Assembly: GCF_000003815.2 (NCBI RefSeq)
Contig: NC_049982.1
Coordinates: 13,705,746-13,769,745 of the forward strand
DNA from: Branchiostoma floridae
Lineage: Eukaryota > Chordata > Leptocardii > Amphioxiformes > Branchiostomatidae
DNA: 64,000 nucleotides
Direction: 5' to 3'
Shown here: piece by piece, positions 45,316-57,800 of the stretch
Numbering within the stretch: position 1 is the stretch's first letter
Layout: each line of letters begins with the position of its first letter
Made by a program: the position numbers and the translations under genes
The notes under the pieces: model-generated
What the model was told of the DNA's origin: nothing
The model's input: only the letters and a program-made list of their open reading frames with translations
Database searches by the model: none

Positions 45316-48105
45316 TTCACAGTAGCCTGAGTACCATCCTCCGTAGTGACCGCTGGCTCAGTACTTTCGCTTGCTAACCACGGAGGCTTCCCAGTCTTTG
45401 ACTACGTTGCAATGACTGACACAGCATTCATAGACAGAATATGATAATTTTTGTTCCAAAATCAAAACACAGTAAACTAGATAGACAGGGGTCAAGTTGG
45501 ACGCTGTTAACGTTAGATGAGGTAGGTAAACTTTATAAGAGCACTTCGAAAACTGCTTTTGTATTTAGAGGGGAAATCATTTTGGAGGTTGTGTTCTCTA
45601 ACAGAAACAAAGACCATAACTTCTTCACATTGAAAGATTTTGTACTTTTCCTGAAAAGCTGTGCTTCAAAATCACATGTCGTACCCTGCAAGACAAATGA
45701 TGCAAAATGAATTCCCTCTTGTCGCATATGTTGTTGTTGTTGTTGTTTGCTTGTACTTGATACGTTAGGTCGATGATGATGAAGGATGGACTTCAGAACT
45801 CCTACATTTAGTAGCACGCATGCGCTCCGTCTAGCGGGTGTGTAGCAAACTGCACTGAAGCAGTATCGGGCACAATATACTATGTCTGTCATCTGTTTAT
45901 AAGACCATGTTGATTTTATTATATGGATTAAATCCACCCTTGCATCAATTTTCGGTCGTTTCAAAAAAAAAAGTTTTTGACCAGACAGTAAAGCTGTAAA
46001 ATGCAGATTGAAGACTTTGCTCTCATTGTCTTTTTGGCCCGGAAAGACCCCAAACGCCTGCCGACATGTCCATTTTAAAAGACTTTTTCAGGTTTGTCTT
46101 TATCAGATTAGTCCAAGAAGGAGAATAAACGTTTTGCACCCGCACAATGTACTGGTCCCTACACCTAACTGTTGGTATACCATATCATGTGTTTTTAGTC
46201 CTACATGCATGTTCAACCTTAGATTTCATACTGAAGTAAACTTTTTTCCTTGCCAAACTTTTTTTTATTTATTGCTCGCTCGCATCAGTTTTAGAGTTCC
46301 CAGATGATGTCATCCATCATATCAGCATGGCCTAATGTTAACCTGCAAGAAAAAGAACGTCTTAATTGCAAAATAAAGGACCTTATCATTCTCAAAGAAA
46401 GTACATGTATTTTAACATTGGAGCAAACAGACAGCGTTGGCATTGCGTTAACGTTATACGAATAACATAAACATTAGATGTAAGACTGCCGATCTTTACA
46501 GGTCATTTATTTTATGCTTAGAAATTGTGTGTCCTCTGTTTTTAACAACTTCATTGGCAGGCTCCTGAATAGATGTTCTTTCTTGCACTTATGATATATC
46601 TGTCACAAGAGCGTGCTATTCTCTAGACAAGTTTGTGGCCATGTACTTATGATACATATTGCAAGGAGGTGCTATTGATCCATGGAACACACAGGCCCCC
46701 CCTGAAGTTGCGTGGATGGTGATGGTTGCAGAAGCTTCAGAAACAAATTCAAGAACAGAGTTAGTCAAGGAAACAAATTTTCCACAAAGAATTAGGGCAC
46801 ACATAAAGACAAGTTGTTTTATCTTGCTGTATCTAGTTCTCATTGCAATAGTCACTGTAGTGTGTGCCTAGTCTGGTATATAATTACTGATATTAAATCC
46901 ACATCATGATCACAAGATAATTTTAATATTACTCTCAAATATAAAAAAAGAATGTTTTATGCTGCTAGAACACAGCAATCCCCATCAGCCCATTCAATTT
47001 ACTCACTCAGTCACATACTATGGAGACCTGATCTGAATAGTGCCAGCAAGGAATCTCTGCTGATCTAAGAAGTTGTGTATTGCTGTCTCAGAAACTTTGC
47101 AAGATACCAAAAGACAACAGCAGTTTGTCTCCACCCTTAATCTGACACGTTTATTCTAAAAGCCATCTCTGGTTTGAGTTCAGGTCTCAGAGGCAGCAGG
47201 ACTTGATCTTAGATTACAAGCACTCCAAGTCTTATACACCACTTAGCTTTGTCACAAGGAGAAGCTAAGCCACCATGGCACTTTGCTCTGGCCTCCAACC
47301 AGTTTTGATCCATCCATTATCGCCAACTCAAATCATGACTGATTACTTCTGGAGTCTGATCAGTGAGCTGTCGAACAAGGCTTCTACAATTAGCACAAAC
47401 CCTAAGAGGATTGATGGGAGGCTTCTGACCGACGGCTATGTTGTTTGAAGGAGGTTCCACTGTGCATGCACTAAACAGAAGATACAATTTGCAAAACTAG
47501 CAGAGCTTCTGTAACAGCATGTTCAACACAGTCCACTGAGCAGAAAAAAAGCATCAGCAAATAAAGTGTCTGGGATGGCTGAGGTGTACTGAGGAAAGTT
47601 GTAAGCTCCATTAGATCAAATCTATGTGAATATGCTTCTTCAAGTTGCATCTTTTCAGGAAGAGATATTTCCATGTCTTTTGCCTACATACGTTATTCAT
47701 ACTTTAATAGGTCCTTCTGATGGACATGGATGTTGTGAGCTGGAGAATATTAGGTTGAGAAATTACTGTGTTCAACAAATGGTCCTGAAACTGATCATTA
47801 GGTGAAAATTGCTGTGTAGTGTGCAATTTACAGAAAGCCATCGGGCACACTAAGTAATTCTGAGACGCAAAGCATTGAAGACTGATCCTAGGCATGCCTT
47901 GATTGTGATAATCAAATTGTTTTAAAATAGTGTGTAATGGGGTTAAATCATGGGGTTGCCAGGCCTGAGATGGATTTTGCCCTCTAATATGCCATTTATG
48001 ATAAATGATGGTTACTTTGCAAAGATGTATGAGCACATCTCGGGATACTATTTTCTGCAATTTAGTGAAAATTTTAAAGTGTCTCCTGGTAGATATCATG
48101 TTTAC

Positions 48106-48278
48106 CATAGCCTCCCTAGCAGGCTCTTTGGGGCCTTTTTTGGCTCATAATGCACTTTTTCTGGCCATTTCTATTTGTACTTGGTCGCTGATTGCTGGCG
48201 TTTTCTGATTGCCGGCCTCCTCTTGCAGTGTATTATGAGCCCCAAAAAGGCCCCAAAGAGCCTGCTATGGAGGCTATG
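48106..48278. mobile_element. MITE with about 45-bp terminal inverted repeats
   Basis: CATAGCCTCCCTAGCAGGCT and the following 'ctttggggcc...ggctcataat' are inverted at 48232-48278 (ATTATGAGCC ... GGAGGCTATG). TTTAC flanks both ends, a 5-bp target duplication. There is no coding frame. Confidence 0.8.
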
Positions 48279-49595
48279 TTTACCAGTTGTGAGAAGATTA
48301 GATGGTGAGAGGCAAACATTGATGAAGGCTCAATATGACATACACAATAATCATATGAACATCAGACTGGCTCTTTTCAATCAAAAGTTGTTCTGAGTCA
48401 TCATGACAGCCAAGATTCCAATGGCTAAACATGGAAATAACTAAAACCATTACACAAAAACAACTTTTGTCCAAAATTGAGGCAAATTACTTCCAATAGA
48501 CTAATCAATGCTTTGGATATTGCATTTTCATCTGGTTATAAGCAATTTCAGGCAGCAACACCAGGTGGTTCAAATCTTATTAGTATCTCATTCATGAAAG
48601 TGAAAGCAAGACATTTTTTGGAGAATGTTAATCTGCAGCAGGTGCCACTTCCAGCTTTGAACAGCCTACATCATGCTTTAGGGCACAGAGTGCTGCTAAT
48701 TCATCTGTGTCACTGCAGATTAGGTACCCACTGTCATGCTTGTTTCAAGCAGACAGACAAGTAAAGCCTGAGCACTTCCCTGCCTGTCTGTCTGCTGAAT
48801 TAATGGTTATTCCAAATGGAGGCAGCCGTGCCCCTGATCATGTTTTGAATCATTCTTGGTCTGCTGCTAAATACATGTAGCTTCAGTATTTAGCAGCATA
48901 CCAAGTATTTTCTAACTGTTAATATGTGTGTGTATGTGTGATATTTACCAAATGGTATCATAATGGTACCAGAATGGCACCTTGCATAAAGTCCAACAGG
49001 ACTCTTCCCTGTCCAGTCCTCTTTCTAAGTGCAAGAACTAAACGCCTTTGTAAAATGGGTACTATAATTGCAAATCCAAGTGTAAGATGCCCTCCGGGTG
49101 ATGTGATAGTAGCAATGCGAGGCACCCATTATCCAGGTGAAATTGTTTTGGTGGCTTCAGAATGTTGGCTCTGATGAGTGTAGTCAGCTTTTCTTTAGAG
49201 AGATTCGTCACTGGAGGGCCTAACTTTCCTGGTTTCGTGAAGTGCAGCTGAGCCCCTTGCCCAATTTGAGAGACCGTTTTCTAGCTTTTCTTCAGTGGAT
49301 TATGTGGAATCCTCTGCTGTCCAACTCTGATCCATTAAGGCAGTTGTGTTGCCTTTTATTGTTTAATCATATTAAAGAACTGACAGTAAGTCTGGGCCCT
49401 ATCATGATGTTTCACTGAATATTCTACAGGGGTACTGTAAGCTGTCAAAACTAATCAAAAACTCCCCTACCATATAGCGGTGGCCAATATTGTGCAGTAC
49501 CCATCATCATCCACTTTGGCTCATGTCCACATGTCAAGGTGCATTATGCAAAAGCCAGTTCTTATTAGCGATAAAGGACAAAGACAAGCATGATC

Positions 49596-49601
49596 TTTAT
49601 T
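49596..49601 (-). terminator. Candidate poly(A) signal of complexin
   Basis: AATAAA on the minus strand, preceded by GTCATG. It lies 5.2 kb after the complexin stop. Long 3' UTRs are common in neuronal genes, but a nearer site may be used. Confidence 0.25.
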
Positions 49602-51295
49602 CATGACTGGCACTTATACAGAGCCATGAAATAGGTTTCTATCAAGTAATACAACAGAATAAACTCATGAGGCCATAAAAGATACCTGGAACTAGTGGAA
49701 GTGTCACGCATTATGTATTTTATAATGTGAGTTGACTGCGCATTTCAGAAGTTTTTGCTAACTCGCACAATAGGAAGTATCTTTTAGCTGACGTTTTGTG
49801 TAGCTTTTGTCCGCTCTTTCCGCACGTTTTTCACATAAATGATTTGAATAGATTTGACAATAATGGGTATGGCTATATTACATACACACAAACTTGGCCC
49901 CTTTCAGGGGTGATTAGTACACCATTTAGATAAAAGCAAATCTCCATCATTCTTCATTCACTCAACATAACACACCACCATTAGAAAAAATGACGCAACA
50001 AACAATTATGTGTTAGTAGCTTTTGTCTTTTTCTATGCTTGCTGTATACAATTCCCTTGCACTGCCAGTGATTTCTGTTCATTGGGTGCTATGTTGCTAG
50101 TACACTATGTACACCATATGCTAGACCATTCAAATCCTGATCCCTGTCCACCAAAGACTTAAACTGTCACATATCATAATAATAACAACAGCACCCCAAT
50201 CTGTTTTGTACAACATAAAAGAAGCTGCATCACATCGGGTTATGCCCTCTGCTATAGCATTTTGTACAAAAAAATATAACATTGAATTAAACTAAAATAG
50301 CCAGTATCTTTGATACAAGCAAAGTCATAATGATTCACAAACAAGTAACGCTCTTTAGTTGATGTAAAAAAATACTGGCTGGCCTAAATGGCATGTTCTT
50401 TCTTAGTAAACTCTGTTGAGAATCTGCCATCCAGGTTGGACAACTACCCACACAGAGCACTATAAACCATCCTCAGAATGCCACCAAGGACAAAAATGTT
50501 AAGATCAAACTGATATGAGTAACAATGGTCGACGATAATCAATTTTACAAAAATGATTCCAAAGACAGTAAAAAGTTGCAACACTTAAATAGATAACATT
50601 TGAGTCAGAAAATTAGTTCTCAATACATTGGGAACACCAGAATTCCTTGTGGACTCTACCTGTATTTCTTATACCAACGGCCTCCAAATGAGTGAAGTTT
50701 TAAAGGTTTTGTTGTGTACTTTTTGCATCAGATATTTTGAGTGCAGCATATCTCCTGAGAGAAGATTCCTATTTCTATAGCTCTCTTTTTTTTCCACACC
50801 CTCCCCATAAGGGAGATTCACCTAGATTTTTACATGAGCTCAAAGTGTTACAGGAATGTTACCCTAAGCACTACAGGAACCACCAGCTTAACGTTACACT
50901 GACTACATAACGACAACATTCACATCACAACTGACATCACAGATTCCTTGGGCGCTGGACCTAGCTAGGACATCAACATGAAGTGAACAAATCTACAAAG
51001 AAGCCCTTAAAAATAGGGATCTTGCAGTGTAGTAATTACAGGTACCGTTAAGTCTCTCTTAATTCCTACTGCAAAGCTGAAAAGTTCTTCCAGGTTAGAT
51101 AGTCAGGTGATTATCAGTCTAGCCTATGTACATAGTTTAGGCCACACTAAATCAATTTCTTGTTTCTCCAGTTGTCTTGCATATTCTGATTGGAATACCC
51201 CGAGTTCACGAGGGCTGTTGAATTTGACAGTCTCCATGGAAACAGCTCTACCATACGATGGAGGGCGGTGGGTTAGTGGTGTTACATGTACATTT

Positions 51296-51331
<36 letters not shown>

Positions 51332-54300
51332 AAACATACATATACTCACACATATATATGTCCATACCCTGTGTTACAGGTGACCATATATTCTTTCACA
51401 CATACATGTACCTATAACACGCACTACTCACTTCTTAGGACGATGCTAAAAACATCATGAAGCACACAAGCACACTCTCAGTAAGTACAAAACCTTCCAG
51501 TCCCACAACTAGCATTGTAAAGCCTAGCTCAACATCTTGGCTGAAACATGGAATGTGGAAAATATCACAACCCACAGTCAACATTACAGGTGTCAGTTGA
51601 AGACAGTACAGTGCTAGCAGTTAAGTTGGTTGCTCGGCGGTGATGTACACAATTGGTAGAGACAAGAACCAAGGAATGTATTCTGCATGGCCTCACTATG
51701 GATAAACATGCTGCAGTTGCCTATTTCACCATTCGGTCACTGGGTGCATTGTTACGAGCCATAGATGCTAAAATCACATTTGCACACACAACGTAATTAT
51801 CACAATGCAGCCTGTTCAATTTGATACTCATTCAACATAGAACTTCACCAATTTTCACTGACAGGTAAAAATAGGTGAGACTTAAGATGAACATCTGAGT
51901 CTTACGATGACTCTGAGGATTTCTTCACTGAAATTGTAAATGCTGACTAGAGATGTAGTGGAATGAAAGTAACAGAGAGTTAATTGATGTACTGATTCCA
52001 GTTGATACACAATTTTTGGTGAGAGGCTATTGTTACGAAGTCATTGGGATGCAGACTGGTCTCCATTATTGATTCACAGTCAACTTAACAAGGCTGACTA
52101 TGAATGATGGATGCAGGATGGACCCTGGGTCAGCAGAGAACATGACCTCCTGTACATGACAGCCCAGGCTGGATAGCCAGGTCAAATGTCACCTTTTTGA
52201 AACAGAGCAGGGGCATGCATTGTGTGACTCTAAACATGAGAAGTGCAAAGCAATACTGATGTTCTGAGAAGAGTAAGGGTGTGGGTGGCAACAGTTTACT
52301 GACTACTGCCCTAATCTTACTGTCCATCATCAAATGACAGTAAAGGAGACGTGGGTGGGGAAGTAACTTTCATCAGCAATAAGAAAGCACTTTTTGTAAC
52401 ACACCAATCTGTTACTTTCTTAACTGCCTTTGAGTACTGAATGCATCAGGCTGCACATTAGTTTCTGTTTTATGTGTAACATTATGAGGAATTTCCAACG
52501 GGCGATAACGAGCCAACTGATGTGCTGTGTTGAAATTAGCCATTCCATGGGGACTCTGCCTCGAAGTCTTTTAGTAGTTGTTAAATGGGTGTGAATCATG
52601 GTAAGGTTTGGCTCACCGTTAACAGCACACTTAACTTAGCACAAGACATATGCAGCCCACGTAACTTGGGACTTCTCCACAGGCAATGAAGCACTAATAA
52701 AGCTCCAGTCTAGTATAGTTAAACTGTTCTCAAAGTGGGTTTGGCGATAATGAGGATTTTGCCCTCAGTCAGCCATTTTTATTGCAATAGCATAGGATTG
52801 TGCCCGTCTACAGGATAGCATTAGACTTGCATTAACTCTGACATGTACAAAGTACCTTGGGAGTTTTGTCTTTGAAGGAAGTAATATTCAACTGGAATCA
52901 GCATTAGGAGAATGCCAAAAGAGTGTGGAGTATGGCAGCAGGGGACAATGAATAAAGATATGCACTTAAGACACACAATCCTTAATACAGTGTTAGGGTA
53001 CTAAAACAAATTTTTGTTACTAGCAGCATCGGAACAATTGGATCTTAAGCTGAAATTGTGCCACACCTCATGACAAACAGACCAATTCATGGTTGTTGGT
53101 GGGGGGTAGGAATTGGGATATTTGTATGATCTCTTTCTTGGTATAAACTGGGTGGTTGCCATAGACTGTCAAACATCATTGTCGCCAAGATATGTTGCTT
53201 TGTGTGAGAGCTGCATGTGGCTTGCATTAGGTTTGCAAAGATTTTGATCGATCTAAAAATCTGGGTCATCCCAACAATGTTTTTGTTTAGATTTTAGGGT
53301 ACTCCACCATGGAGTTAGACTTGCACATGCATGATCACACAGTAGACAACATAACATGCTAGGAAATGTTATGTACAAGAGCACAACCACATACAAGTAT
53401 GCAGAACACCATGAATACAGAACTGTGATGATTTCTACACATTGAGCATCACTAAATAGTATAATTGACATCACCTGACACTTACTGTTCCAATGCTTGG
53501 ACTATGAGAGACAATATAACATCAATGTTTTGTTGTGACTATGACTTGTTGCTAATGTTCTACATCCTAAATACAAGTATTTTCAGACCTGACTGTCGAG
53601 GACCACACAATTGTTACCAGGATGCAGGGGTCAAAAGTGACACACGTACATGGGCCCCAGCCGCTTCTTCATCCTCTTCATCCTCTTTATGTGTTACTTA
53701 AAGTTTTCTTTTTCTTTCCTTGTTTCTGCAGAATATGACAGGAGGCAGGACATGAATCCAGCAGCTGGTGACGCCATCTTGTTTGTGGTGTGTCAGTAGA
53801 GACCCCCCTCCCCACTGCACATGGACGAACTTACAGGTATTTCCAACACATCAATTTGTGGGCTGGTGAAATGGTACACTCTCTATACACATAGGATCCT
53901 TAGTCACATTCATGGAAACTAAGATGTTGACTACATCTACTGGACACCCATAGCTAAAGTTGGGTTGGAGAAAATGAAGCCAAATAGGCAGACCTGGTCC
54001 ACCAGCTCTGTGTTTTTGATCACTCAATTACACCCTAGATTGTTTGTGACCGTCCTGATGACCAAACACTGTGATCGTCACTTGAAGAACCAATGATATG
54101 GAAATGCTTCATCATGCCACATCCATCTTCATTTGAAGATCACATGATTTCCAAATTTGGAGAAATTTTTCTCCTGTTTAGTGGTGCAAATTATACGAAT
54201 TAATGGGTTTTCTGAGCCAAGAGAGTTTGCAGTCCAACATAAGTGGGCACTAATGATTCAGCACCACGGACAGATACTGCATCTTTTTCTGGTCATGAGA

Positions 54301-54835
54301 TAAATGTCTGTTTTTTCTAACCTCAAATCACATCAATGTATTTTGGTTACTTTCATCTTGAAGAAGTTGATGAAATGTACTTCCAGATTCCAGAATTTAC
54401 TAGAGAGTAATTATGTGATCAATATCTAAGATAGGACTGCTAGATATAGACCATGTTAGAGTACCATGCTAGCAGACCAGGCCCCCATTTCTCTCAAGCC
54501 CCCTGTACATTTGGTTTGCTTCAGTTTCCATGCATGGTGAAGAATCTTTAATAATATTCACTCCAGAGTCTCCAAGCATTTCAGCAGCTCATAAAATGTA
54601 TCCATGGAACTTTTGTTCACCACTCATTGGGTATGTTGATCCAACCGTTGTCATGATCATGTTATCAAGGGTTTCTTGTTTTTCATTACGATCATGGATG
54701 ATGACTCCTCCTCCCCCTCAAGATAAGCAGCGACTGCCCATGTCAAGGAACCCAAACAAAAGATCCAAAGAACCATCTTGAAAGACAATGACACACATAC
54801 ATGGATGTGTGGACCATTTTTCTCCAACCTTTCCA
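49602..54835 (-). other. Region downstream of the complexin stop
   Basis: No gene was recognised on either strand. It may be a long complexin 3' UTR followed by intergenic DNA. A perfect (CA)n microsatellite of 31 bases lies at 51299-51329. Confidence 0.4.
51299..51329. repeat. (CA)n microsatellite
   Basis: Fifteen uninterrupted CA units. A less regular CA-rich continuation follows to about 51350. Confidence 0.95.
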
Positions 54836-57800
54836 CTATTTATTACTAAACTTCTCTGCTATGCTTGGAAACTTCTCGGAGAACATTTTCCACAGTTCAT
54901 CCAGAGGCCCTATAAGAGGAAAAACAAAATGGTTAGGCTACATTCATAAGAAAATGATCACAATCTAGAAGCATATAAGGATATAGATATCTTGTACCGA
55001 ATGTAAGAAAGCTCACTGACAATCTGTAATGATTAACAAAGCATGCAGAAAGAAGTCACAAGTAAGCATAATTGCGCTGGCAAATGAAATTAAAAGACAA
55101 AAGATACAGAAAATAAGCAACAAAACTGTACCTTTGGGAGAGGAACAAATAAAGACAACTGGATGGCACAAGGGAGATGATATGTGCTACTGGTGAGCAG
55201 AATAAGTTTGAAAGTGTGCATTCATTTCACAAAAACAACACAAAGGACTCAAGAATGAACAAAACGTAAAACCTACTGCAGCAGCTGAAGATTCTCAATG
55301 TTTATTGTTCTGGTGTAAAGAAATGTGCTAAAGCACTGTATGCTATCTAATTTTGCTACAAGATCAAAATCAAAATATATCAATATATACATTCAAAGCC
55401 AGACTATGAATATCATCCTATGACTATGAATATCATCCTAACTTACAAACATTTCAAGTGCATTTATGATCTCAATGTTCAAACGTAGATGAAATAAGAC
55501 CCTTTAAACATACATAAATCAAACATTCAATTTGTTGAAAGGGTCACAGAGGTAACAAAGACACAGAAGAACACTAAACATTGAAACAGAAATACAAGGA
55601 AGAAAATCTATATATGTAATGTGTAAATATTATCTATTTGGATTATCAATATTATCATATACAGATATGGATAAATGTAGGTCAATCAGACACAAAGATG
55701 TTTAAAATTAGTTTTGGATGAGCAAATTCTGTCTTTTGTACACTTTGGTTCTATAAATACACATTATTATAGAGAAACTACATTCACTACAATAACTTGA
55801 ATCTTGTACATTGTACTATTATGGTAATCATCTACATTTGTTTTCATCATCAAATCTAACAGGTGGCACAAATTTATAGTTGCAAGTTTTAATCTGACAG
55901 ATTCTCAATTTCATAAAATGACCTTTTTTGGTAAACAAAACTAATTGATGTATAACACTTAAAAGATAAACACATTTCCTTACATTTATAGCAGAAATTT
56001 GTATAATTCTTCTCTTAAGCTTTCTTAATGATGATTATTCATACCACAAGACTAAAGAAACGATAATTCAACAAAATCAAGTCAACAGAAACACATACTG
56101 CAAAATGTACACCTGGTTACCTTAAGTTTGCTAACAAAAAATATTGCACATAAAAACTCTTGCATAGTTAGAACCTATGTCTTGAAGATTTGCAGAAATC
56201 ATGAACAAAGAGAAATGATGTACAGGAGAATATTCTGGGCAATGTTTGTCTGAGTCCAGAAATTTCCATATTTGAGGTCAAGTTATTACAAGAGGTTATT
56301 GTTTCCTCTTGTGTTGGAAGTTCATGTGTTCTAATGTCATTTATTGTTATCCTTTTAGTCCTCTACTACAGCACTGTATCTGAACAGCAAAATTGAATGT
56401 CCCACCTCATACAACACTTTTCCACTGCTCAATCAAATTTTCAATCAGACTGTGGTGTTGTTTTTACATAATATCATTTTCTCTTTTGCAGCTAGTAGAT
56501 ATTATTCAGTTTGATTCAAACACAAAGTTTTGCCATAGCTTCTTGCAAAAAAGAATGTCAAAGGCCAATATAAGTTGACATCAACACTTGTCTTACAAAA
56601 TAATTATGCTATATTTTCCAGACAATCTCAAGTGCCTCAAAGCACAGCCTGCTTTATTTGAAATTTATGCCTCTATCGACATGTGTATTCCTACAGTGAG
56701 CTGATGAGTCGATCCATCTTATGTCTGGACAGCAGGTTACTAGTAGGCGCCATCTTCATTAGGCACCACCGAGGGGGGGGGGGCAACTAGTTCTTTGGGT
56801 TTCCCATTTGAAAGATAACACTCACTTATTCTGTGTTTCACAATCATGTTGCCAACAGTACAGACAGCCTGGTTCTATTTTCCAAAACAATACTAGAGAG
56901 TATAATTGGCACTTTCTTCTATCATACAGTTCGAAGAAACTCTCTTCTGAGCTTTCTGACACGTGTTGTTCACTTTCCAAAAACTGCTTGCTTTGAAAGT
57001 CCCATAATTTGCATCTTTCCATCTTGCCCACAACTGTACAATTTGCTATGCACTTGCCAATGCCAAAGCTGTCTGCAGAGAGGGGAGAGTGATTGGCCTT
57101 GTGACAGGTGCAATCAATTCTCTGTCCCGGGCAATAATCCAGCACCAGCTTTAGATTCACTCTGCGTATCTCATCCTACAAGTTTAGGCCCCGCTCCCCC
57201 AGGAGCACTTTCTCCTGCTACTGCAACTCTATTTGGATGCCTTGTGTGGGAAAGACTTGATTTTAGTGTAATATCCCGACTCAGACTGGAGGGAACATGG
57301 CAGGTTTCTGTGGGAGGATTTCCTACAATGGGAACAGAAATGAAGCCAGCAAGCCCCGGAGGCTATCTTCAGTGCCGTACATGCCTTTGTTAGCCACATG
57401 ATGCTATTGGACTAGAAGTAGACTATACATCCCCAGAGAATTTTGGCTATATGCACCAAAGTAATGGAAGGTAACCATCTAAATGAGATCTTGTTTGGGA
57501 AACACAGCATGTAATGTTCTTTAAAGCTGTAGAGACTTCAAGCCAATTTCAAACCAATCCAGCCCATTGAAGGGAAAACCCCATACCAAATTTGAAACTG
57601 GGTGCTAGTCTTCCTCTAAATAATAACATGTGCACCTCTCTATTCATACATGAAATATGACCAGAATATTTCTTATCCTGCGTAATTATAACGTTAACAC
57701 AGTGATAATTTTAGCTATTAGAATTTCCGAACTTCTGCAAAAGGTTTAGTGAGGATTTTTGAGAGAAAAAAAATCCTGTTCACATTGGAATGATGCCTTA

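Larger units (their letters stand above)
42916..49595. other. Intergenic region between PDCD4 and complexin
   Basis: About 6.7 kb with no convincing gene. It holds three inverted-repeat elements (44200-44379, 45226-45315, 48106-48278). A minus-strand frame at 44627-44899 begins MAALCERLPRNGG and has a GTAAGG donor-like site, but no partner exon was found. The frame at 48477-48764 shows no recognisable domain. Confidence 0.45.

Noticed and set aside
56833-57393. 186-codon open frame on the + strand, with a 112-codon frame opposite
   Set aside because: It lies in a complexin intron and has no conserved motif, no repeated domain and no splice partners. It is read as chance.
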